NCBI GenBank assembly: GCA_036635835.1
Contig: JAVWPP010000029.1
Location: 1-14,700, forward strand
Direction: 5' to 3'
Length of the DNA: 14,700 bases
Source: JAVWPP01 sp036635835
GTDB taxonomy: Bacteria > Bacillota > Clostridia > TANB77 > CAG-465
Shown piece after piece: positions 7,344-12,566 of this stretch. The notes beneath the pieces are model-generated. The model was not told the DNA's origin, did not search any database, and saw only the letters and a program-made list of their open reading frames with translations. The stretch's first letter is position 1; each line of letters opens with the position of its first letter. The translations under genes and the position numbers were made by a program.

Positions 7344-7925
7344 ATGAAATTAAAAGGTTTAAATATTGGACTTGGAATATGCGGCTCATTTTGCAATCAT
7401 TATATTATATCTGAAATAATAGAGGATTTAAAAAAAGAAGGTGCAAATGTTATTCCTATCATAACTGAAAATGTAAAAAACGTATCAACTAGATTCGGGA
7501 AAGCAAAAGAATTAGTGGTATTCTTGAAGGAAATCACAGGCAACGAAGTTGTAGATAATCTAGTAAAAGCAGAACCTATGGGTCCTAAAAATCTAGTAGA
7601 TATAATTTGCATAGTTCCATGCACAGGTGTAACAATTGCTAAATTTGCAAATAGTATAATGGACAGCCCGGTTTTACTTGCTACTAAATCTCATCTTAGA
7701 AATTGCAAACCGGTAGTTATAGGAGTTGCTACAAATGATGGACTAGGTCTTAGTTTTCAAAATATCGCTAAATTACTTAATACAAAGGATATATATTTTG
7801 TACCATTTGGGCAAGATGACTGTATAAAAAAACCTAAGTCATTAGTATTTAAAAAAGATAAAATTGTAGAAACTTTAGAATCTGCATTAGATAAAAAACA
7901 AATTCAGCCACTTATATATAGTTAA
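7344..7925 (+). CDS. dpaB: Dipicolinate synthase subunit B (SpoVFB)
   Basis: 193 residues, flavoprotein-like Rossmann fold. Together with DpaA, the B subunit converts dihydroxytetrahydrodipicolinate to dipicolinic acid in the mother cell; dipicolinate with calcium makes spores heat resistant. Segments shared with B. subtilis SpoVFB as I recall it: TENVKNVSTRFG at 41-52, VKAEPMGPK at 74-82, a PCTG loop near 92-95, MDSPVLLATK at 106-115 and VPFGQDDCIKKPKS at 153-166. The frame stays open back to 7188 inside the preceding gene, but AGGAGAG at 7332-7338 and the family-typical MKLKGLNIG start select ATG 7344. DpaA normally lies immediately upstream; here the neighbour is a hemolysin III gene. A 7-bp hairpin (7313-7319 with 7326-7332) abuts the ribosome binding site. 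Confidence 0.93.
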   Translation: MKLKGLNIGLGICGSFCNHYIISEIIEDLKKEGANVIPIITENVKNVSTRFGKAKELVVFLKEITGNEVVDNLVKAEPMGPKNLVDIICIVPCTGVTIAKFANSIMDSPVLLATKSHLRNCKPVVIGVATNDGLGLSFQNIAKLLNTKDIYFVPFGQDDCIKKPKSLVFKKDKIVETLESALDKKQIQPLIYS

Positions 7926-7935
7926 AAATAAAGAT

Positions 7936-7968
7936 AAAAAGTAAATTGTTTAAGCAATTTACTTTTTT
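7936..7968 (+). terminator. Rho-independent terminator after dpaB
   Basis: A perfect 13-bp stem (7936-7948 with 7955-7967), a 6-nt loop and T6 ending at 7968, 10 nt after the dpaB stop. Confidence 0.9.
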
Positions 7969-8009
7969 CGTTAATATGTTAAGTCGCTGTTAAAAGTAGG
8001 GTAAAACTA

Positions 8010-8038
8010 TTGCTCTAACTCATATTTTATGTTATAAT
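8010..8038 (+). promoter_or_regulatory. Sigma-A promoter for rimO-rho
   Basis: TTGCTC (8010-8015), a 17-nt spacer and perfect TATAAT (8033-8038) with an upstream TG (8030-8031), an extended -10. The implied start near 8045 is just ahead of AAAGGAG. Confidence 0.7.
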
Positions 8039-8067
8039 AATAGAGATAAAAGGAGATACAAAAGCAT

Positions 8068-9405
8068 ATGAACGTTGGACTTATAACACTTGGGTGTAGT
8101 AAAAATCAAATAGATAGCGAAATGATATTAGGATATCTAAAAGAAAAAGGAATGAATATAGTTAATGAGCCTAAAGAGGCAGATATATTAATTGTAAATA
8201 CCTGTGGATTTATAAATTCTGCAAAAGAAGAAGCGATAAATACGCTTTTAGAAATGGCAGATTATAAAGATGAAAAAATAGGAAAATGCAAATGCTTAAT
8301 TGCAACAGGATGCATGGCTAAAAGGTATAAAAATGAAATATATGAGCAGCTAGAAGAAGTAGATTTAGTTATAGGAGTTGATGAATATGCTAATATTAAT
8401 AAAATAATAGAAGCCTTTTTCAAAAAAAGAAACTTAGAATTAAAGCATAGTGAAGCTAGATTAGAATATTCTAAGAGAATTGTTTCAACTGTATATCCAA
8501 TGGCATATTTACGTATATCTGATGGATGCGACAACAAGTGTGCATACTGCGCTATTCCCCTTATAAGAGGTAAATTTATAAGTAGAAGTATTGAAGATAT
8601 TGTAGAAGAAGCTAAAAGTCTTGTAAAAAGAGGAATAAGAGAGCTTAATGTTATATCTCAAGATACTTCAAGATATGGACTAGATTTATATGGAGAATAT
8701 AAATTAGCAGAATTATTAAAAGAATTAGTTAAAATCGAGGATTTAAAATGGATAAGAGTATTGTACATGTATCCATCTGAAATAACTGATGAATTAATAG
8801 ATGTGTTTAATGATAACGATAAAATATGCAACTATTTTGATATTCCTATTCAGCATATATCTGATAAGTTGTTAGTTGCAATGAATCGTAGAGGAACAAA
8901 AAAAGATATATATGATGTTATAAGTAAGATTAGAAATAAAATAAAAAATGCAACAATTAGAACAACGCTTATAGTTGGTTTTCCAGGAGAAACAGATGCG
9001 GACTTTGAAGAGTTAAAACAAAGCATTAAAGAACTTAAATTTGAGCGAATGGGTTGTTTTGCCTTTTCTAAAGAAGAAGACACACCTGCCTGGGATATGG
9101 AAGATCAAGTTGATGAAAAAATATCATTAAAAAGAGAAGCGGAAATAATGAAAGTTCAAATGAAAATAGCTGAAGAGAAAAACAAAGCTATGATCGGTGA
9201 AACATTTGAAGTACTGGTTGAAAGTATATCAGAAGATGAAGAATATTTTGTAGCAAGAAGCTATATGGATGCTCCAGATGTTGACGATAGAATATATATA
9301 AAAATTTCGGATGTTGACGATTTAGAAAATTTAATAATAGGAGACTTCTACAAAGTAAAAATAATAGCTGCTACTGCATATGATTTATATGCGGAAATAG
9401 TTTAA
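8068..9405 (+). CDS. rimO: Ribosomal protein uS12 methylthiotransferase RimO
   Basis: 445 residues. RimO adds a methylthio group to the conserved Asp of ribosomal protein uS12 (Asp89 in E. coli). Three domains are visible: the N-terminal UPF0004 domain with auxiliary-cluster Cys10, Cys46 and Cys82; a radical SAM domain with CDNKCAYC (Cys154, Cys158, Cys161) binding the SAM cluster; and a C-terminal TRAM domain from about 380. The start MNVGLITLGCSKNQIDSE is typical of RimO rather than of MiaB or MtaB. GFPGETDADF near the end of the radical SAM domain is also typical. AGGAG at 8051-8055 is about 12 nt from ATG, longer than usual, but no better start exists. It probably shares a transcript with rho (46-nt gap, no terminator). 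Confidence 0.95.
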   Translation: MNVGLITLGCSKNQIDSEMILGYLKEKGMNIVNEPKEADILIVNTCGFINSAKEEAINTLLEMADYKDEKIGKCKCLIATGCMAKRYKNEIYEQLEEVDLVIGVDEYANINKIIEAFFKKRNLELKHSEARLEYSKRIVSTVYPMAYLRISDGCDNKCAYCAIPLIRGKFISRSIEDIVEEAKSLVKRGIRELNVISQDTSRYGLDLYGEYKLAELLKELVKIEDLKWIRVLYMYPSEITDELIDVFNDNDKICNYFDIPIQHISDKLLVAMNRRGTKKDIYDVISKIRNKIKNATIRTTLIVGFPGETDADFEELKQSIKELKFERMGCFAFSKEEDTPAWDMEDQVDEKISLKREAEIMKVQMKIAEEKNKAMIGETFEVLVESISEDEEYFVARSYMDAPDVDDRIYIKISDVDDLENLIIGDFYKVKIIAATAYDLYAEIV

Positions 9406-9451
9406 TAAGATAAATGGATGATAAAACAAATAAAACAAAAGGAGTGAAAAG

Positions 9452-10753
9452 ATGAAAAACCAATATAGTAAAGAGGAATTAGTGAACTCAACTTTAGAAG
9501 AGTTAAGGCAAATTGCTGAAGAGTTAAAACTTCAAGAATGCTTTAATTTAAAAAAAGAATATTTAATTGAAGAAATAATTAAATGTTTACAAGGAGAGAA
9601 AAAACTTGTTGAAAAAGCTAATATAAAAATAGAAAATCCTGAAACAGATTATATAGCTGAAGGAACACTTGAGTTAATGCAAGATGGATACGGATTTCTA
9701 AGAGGCGAAAACTATTTACCCGGAAGTAAAGACATATACATGTCTCCTGTTCAAATAAAAAGATTTGGACTAGATACTGGAGATAGAATAAAAGGAATTG
9801 CAAGATTTATAAGTGAATCAAGTAATAACAAATTTCCTTCTTTAATATATGTAGATGAAATAAATGGCGAACCTATTGAGAAAGCTTTAAGAAGAAAACC
9901 CTTCGATAAACTAGTACCAATATATCCGACAGAAAAAATAATTTTAGAAACTAAAAATTCTAAAATATCTACAAGGTTGATAGATCTAATTGCTCCTATT
10001 GGAAAAGGGCAAAGAGGCATGATAGTTGCGCCACCAAAGGCTGGCAAGACTACTTTACTTAAACAAATAGCAAATAGTATAACTGAAAATAATCCAGACT
10101 GTCATTTAATTGTATTATTAATTGACGAAAGACCAGAAGAAGTTACAGATATGCAAAGAACTATAAAAGGTGAAGTTATATATTCTACTTTTGATGAAGC
10201 TCCTGAAAATCATATAAGAGTAACAAAAATGGTTTTAGGAAGAGCAAAAAAATTAGTAGAACAAGAAAAAGACGTTATTATTTTAATGGACAGTTTAACA
10301 AGATTAACAAGAGCAAACAATATCTCTATTAGTCCTTCAGGAAGAACGTTAACAGGCGGTTTAGACCCAGCGTGTTTACATTTACCAAAGAAATTTTTTG
10401 GTGCTGCTAGAAATATAGAAGGTGGAGGAAGTTTAACAATACTTGCTACAGCTTTGATTGATACAGGAAGTAGAATGGACGATGTTATATTCGAAGAATT
10501 TAAAGGAACAGGTAATATGGAAATTCACTTAGACAGAAGATTAAGTGAAAAGAGAATTTATCCTTCTATTGAAATACTTAAATCTGGAACTAGAAAGGAT
10601 GATTTGTTACTTACAAAAGAACAAATTTTAGCCGCTACTATGATTAGAAAAACTATTTCTAAAAATAATAATCAAGAAACTATTGAAAGAATTGTAGATA
10701 TGTTAGGTAAAACATCTACAAACGAAGAATTTGTAAAGAAAATATCTGAATAA
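9452..10753 (+). CDS. rho: Transcription termination factor Rho
   Basis: 433 residues. Rho is a hexameric RNA-dependent ATPase that releases transcripts. Domains: Rho_N helices (about 5-45), the cold-shock-like primary RNA-binding domain with EGTLELMQDGYGFLR at 70-84 (about 68-135), and a RecA-type motor. The motor has Walker A APPKAGKTT at 193-201, Walker B VIILMDS at 275-281, the Q-loop region SPSGRTLTGGLDP at 294-306, and a conserved C-terminal region. It lacks the long Asn- or Arg-rich insert found in some clostridial Rho proteins. Shine-Dalgarno AAAGGAGTG precedes ATG. The 5' neighbour is rimO and the 3' neighbour rpmE; rho-rpmE adjacency is also known from Bacillus. Confidence 0.97.
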   Translation: MKNQYSKEELVNSTLEELRQIAEELKLQECFNLKKEYLIEEIIKCLQGEKKLVEKANIKIENPETDYIAEGTLELMQDGYGFLRGENYLPGSKDIYMSPVQIKRFGLDTGDRIKGIARFISESSNNKFPSLIYVDEINGEPIEKALRRKPFDKLVPIYPTEKIILETKNSKISTRLIDLIAPIGKGQRGMIVAPPKAGKTTLLKQIANSITENNPDCHLIVLLIDERPEEVTDMQRTIKGEVIYSTFDEAPENHIRVTKMVLGRAKKLVEQEKDVIILMDSLTRLTRANNISISPSGRTLTGGLDPACLHLPKKFFGAARNIEGGGSLTILATALIDTGSRMDDVIFEEFKGTGNMEIHLDRRLSEKRIYPSIEILKSGTRKDDLLLTKEQILAATMIRKTISKNNNQETIERIVDMLGKTSTNEEFVKKISE

Positions 10754-10789
10754 TTTTTAAACAAAAAATATGAAATACTTAAATTTAGC

Positions 10790-10818
10790 TTGATATTTGG
10801 GTTATAATATGGTACAAT
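10790..10818 (+). promoter_or_regulatory. Sigma-A promoter for rpmE
   Basis: TTGATA (10790-10795), a 17-nt spacer and TACAAT (10813-10818) with TG at 10810-10811. A TATAAT at 10803-10808 has no suitably spaced -35. The leader to ATG is about 40 nt. I found no clear hairpin that would mark a ribosomal-protein leader. Confidence 0.65.
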
Positions 10819-10863
10819 ATATAATTGTTAAGGAATTAAATAAAATTAAGCGAGGTGAAATAA

Positions 10864-11070
10864 ATGAAAGCAGAAATTCAACCAAAATACGGTAAAACAG
10901 AAATCAAATGTGCATGTGGAAATGTTATTGAAACAAATTCAACTAAATCAGAAATGAAAATAGATACTTGTAGCGCATGTCATCCATTTTTCACTGGATC
11001 TAAGCAAGCTATGTCTAGCAAAGGTAGAGCAGCAAAATTCATGGAAAAATACGGTACAAAAAAAGCGTAG
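10864..11070 (+). CDS. rpmE: 50S ribosomal protein bL31, zinc-binding type
   Basis: 68 residues, normal length for the zinc-containing (C+) form of bL31. Cys16, Cys18, Cys36 and Cys39, in CACGN and CSACHPFFTG, bind zinc. The protein bridges the central protuberance of the large subunit and the head of the small subunit. A zinc-free paralogue, if the genome has one, is not in this window. Shine-Dalgarno GAGGTG precedes ATG. It has its own promoter after rho and its own terminator. Confidence 0.97.
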   Translation: MKAEIQPKYGKTEIKCACGNVIETNSTKSEMKIDTCSACHPFFTGSKQAMSSKGRAAKFMEKYGTKKA

Positions 11071-11091
11071 TAATATGCAAATAATAAGAAT

Positions 11092-11128
11092 AATAAAACT
11101 TCTACTTTCGTATGAGTTTTATTTTTTT
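11092..11128 (+). terminator. Rho-independent terminator after rpmE
   Basis: Outer stem 11092-11100 with 11115-11123 continues through a T-G pair and one mismatch into TAC/GTA (11103-11105 with 11110-11112) closed by TTTC. A run of seven T follows (11122-11128). Confidence 0.85.
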
Positions 11129-11132
11129 ATGC

Positions 11133-11162
11133 AAAAAAAGCTCATATAAATATATGAGCTTT
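11133..11162 (-). terminator. Rho-independent terminator of the - strand fur gene
   Basis: Near-perfect palindrome 11137-11148 with 11151-11162 around AA. Read on the - strand it is followed by T7 (11139-11133). It begins 4 nt past the fur stop, and with the rpmE terminator it separates the two convergent genes. Confidence 0.88.
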
Positions 11163-11166
11163 AATA

Positions 11167-11538
11167 TTAAATGCAGTTCTTGCATTTTCCTTTAAAAAGT
11201 ATATTGTGTGAATATACTTTATGTCCGGTTTTTTCGTTAATTGTTTTATTTATATCTTCAAATTTATCAATACGTATATCATATATGTTTAAACATTGCG
11301 TGCACATAAAGTGGTAATGTTCATCCATATATGCTTCATATCTGTCCGCTCCACCAGGTATGGCAAGCCTTGATAGTTGGCCGTTTGCAGCTAACTTATT
11401 TAAGTTTCTATAAATTGTAGCAAGGCTAAGCGATGGACAGTCTTTTTTCAAAATCTGATATAGCATATCTGCATTGGGATGATCTAGAGAAGCTTCAACT
11501 GCTTTGTAGATCATTTCATTTTGTTTAGAATATCTCAT
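11167..11538 (-). CDS. Fur-family transcriptional repressor, PerR-like
   Basis: 123 residues with the Fur fold: an N-terminal winged helix (LSLATIYRNLNKLAANGQL at 37-55) and a metal-binding dimerisation domain. Structural zinc Cys pairs are Cys79/Cys82 and Cys119/Cys122. Compared with B. subtilis PerR, regulatory-metal residues His37, His91, His93 and Asp104 correspond to His20, His74, His76 and Asp87, while Asp85 is Glu68. The length and HYHFMC segment favour PerR over Fur or Zur, but the Glu change leaves peroxide sensing uncertain. An in-frame TTG start would add seven residues, but the sequence AAAGGAGTG (11553-11545) is then inside the gene; ATG at 11538 has correct spacing. Located after a HAD phosphatase gene but with its own strong promoter and palindromes. 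Confidence 0.92.
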   Translation of the reverse strand: MRYSKQNEMIYKAVEASLDHPNADMLYQILKKDCPSLSLATIYRNLNKLAANGQLSRLAIPGGADRYEAYMDEHYHFMCTQCLNIYDIRIDKFEDINKTINEKTGHKVYSHNILFKGKCKNCI

Positions 11539-11552
11539 AAATATCACTCCTT

Positions 11553-11567
11553 TATACAAATAGTATA
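11553..11567. promoter_or_regulatory. Candidate autoregulatory operator (7-1-7 palindrome)
   Basis: TATACAAATAGTATA is a 15-bp inverted repeat with a 7-1-7 layout and one mismatch per arm pair, the same layout as Per and Fur boxes. It covers the -10 and the implied transcription start of the fur gene. Binding by the encoded protein is inferred. Confidence 0.45.
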
Positions 11568-11590
11568 CACAAACAATAGTTTGCTGTCAA
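11562..11590 (-). promoter_or_regulatory. Sigma-A promoter of the fur-family gene
   Basis: On the - strand: TTGACA (11590-11585), a 17-nt spacer, TATACT (11567-11562). The -35 begins just past the stop of the upstream HAD gene. The implied start, about 7 nt downstream of the -10, is close to AAAGGAGTG, so the leader is short. Confidence 0.8.
11570..11583. promoter_or_regulatory. Second palindrome in the fur promoter spacer
   Basis: CAAAC-AATA-GTTTG, a perfect 5-4-5 inverted repeat, fills most of the spacer between -35 and -10. It could be a second operator; its sequence differs from the 7-1-7 palindrome next to it. Confidence 0.4.
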
Positions 11591-11592
11591 TA

Positions 11593-12390
11593 CTAATCTA
11601 CTGCTTTATCTATAATGTATTTAGCTATGCTTTCAAGTTTACTATCTTTGGAATAGTCTGCTTTTGCAGCACAAGTAACTCGGTTTTGCATTATTAAATC
11701 ATTTGATAAATTTTTAGATTTTTCAGTTTCTGCATATACACCTACTGCGTATCCGCCACGTTGTTTTACAACTTTCATACAAGGTACGTCAGATTCTCCA
11801 TCGCCAAAGTATGCTATGTTTTGAAAAGGTACAACTCTTTTATTATGTGGTATATATGAGTTAACTGTGGTGTTATCTCTAATATCTAAAGTTCCTTTGT
11901 TTATTCTGTACACAAACTGAGTCTTATTCGTATAATTTACATTTAATCCAGGCCACATAATATTTCCGTTTTCGTTATATATATATGTGCTTGCAAAAAT
12001 CTTTTCAAATTCGTCTGCAATGCATGTTCCGTCTATTATTTCTTTCATTCCACTAGATATTATATAGTGTTTTAATTTTATGCCTTTTTCAGCAGCATAT
12101 GCATTCATGCGCATAAACCATGTTTTTACTCCGGGATAAAATTTTATATCTTTTCCATATGAATTTAAAATTTCTTTTGTTAAAGGTTTATTAAATTTCG
12201 TTTCATATAATTCTTTTTGACAAAATAGATAAGATAAAATTAAATCTATCTCATGTGTACTTTCAAATTTGCGAATATAATTCCAAAATTCAGCGACCGT
12301 AAGTCCTAAATCTGAAATTAGGCTAAATTCTTGCATGTTCATCGGAGATAATGTTAAATCAAAATCATATAAAAATGCTACTTCTTTCAT
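11593..12390 (-). CDS. HAD-superfamily hydrolase, phosphoserine phosphatase-like
   Basis: 265 residues. HAD motifs: YDFDLTLS at 8-15 (nucleophile Asp9, acid/base Asp11), HYIISSG at 108-114 (motif II Ser/Thr), a Lys near 156 as candidate motif III, and FGDGESDVPCMK at 195-206 (motif IV metal binding). The helical cap between motifs I and II (about 18-90) resembles the SerB-like subfamily. It is expected to be a cytosolic magnesium-dependent phosphatase; the substrate cannot be read from the sequence. A GTG nine bases upstream (12399) would add MSN; ATG at 12390 was preferred because AGGAAG then has usable spacing. Divergently oriented from the acidic repeat gene. No terminator is seen after it, so its transcript may run into fur. 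Confidence 0.85.
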   Translation of the reverse strand: MKEVAFLYDFDLTLSPMNMQEFSLISDLGLTVAEFWNYIRKFESTHEIDLILSYLFCQKELYETKFNKPLTKEILNSYGKDIKFYPGVKTWFMRMNAYAAEKGIKLKHYIISSGMKEIIDGTCIADEFEKIFASTYIYNENGNIMWPGLNVNYTNKTQFVYRINKGTLDIRDNTTVNSYIPHNKRVVPFQNIAYFGDGESDVPCMKVVKQRGGYAVGVYAETEKSKNLSNDLIMQNRVTCAAKADYSKDSKLESIAKYIIDKAVD

Positions 12391-12500
12391 GTTGCTCACT
12401 TCCTTATCCTTATTAGTATACTATATATATTAAAATTATTATACTATTTATTAATTTTTATCGAAAAAAATTTAAAAAGTCACTTTTATTCAGTATATTA

Positions 12501-12529
12501 TTGACTAAAAAATATATATATTATACAAT
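12501..12529 (+). promoter_or_regulatory. Sigma-A promoter for the acidic repeat gene
   Basis: TTGACT (12501-12506), a 17-nt spacer and TACAAT (12524-12529), giving a leader of about 31 nt before ATG. In the same divergent gap a - strand TATAAT (12443-12438) could serve the HAD gene, but I see no good -35 for it. Confidence 0.65.
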
Positions 12530-12566
12530 TAAATAGAATTAAAATATACTAAGGAGGAATTAAAGT

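Noticed and set aside
10819..10863. Ribosomal-protein leader or T-box before rpmE
   Set aside because: The leader is too short and no stable hairpin or T-box sequence is visible.
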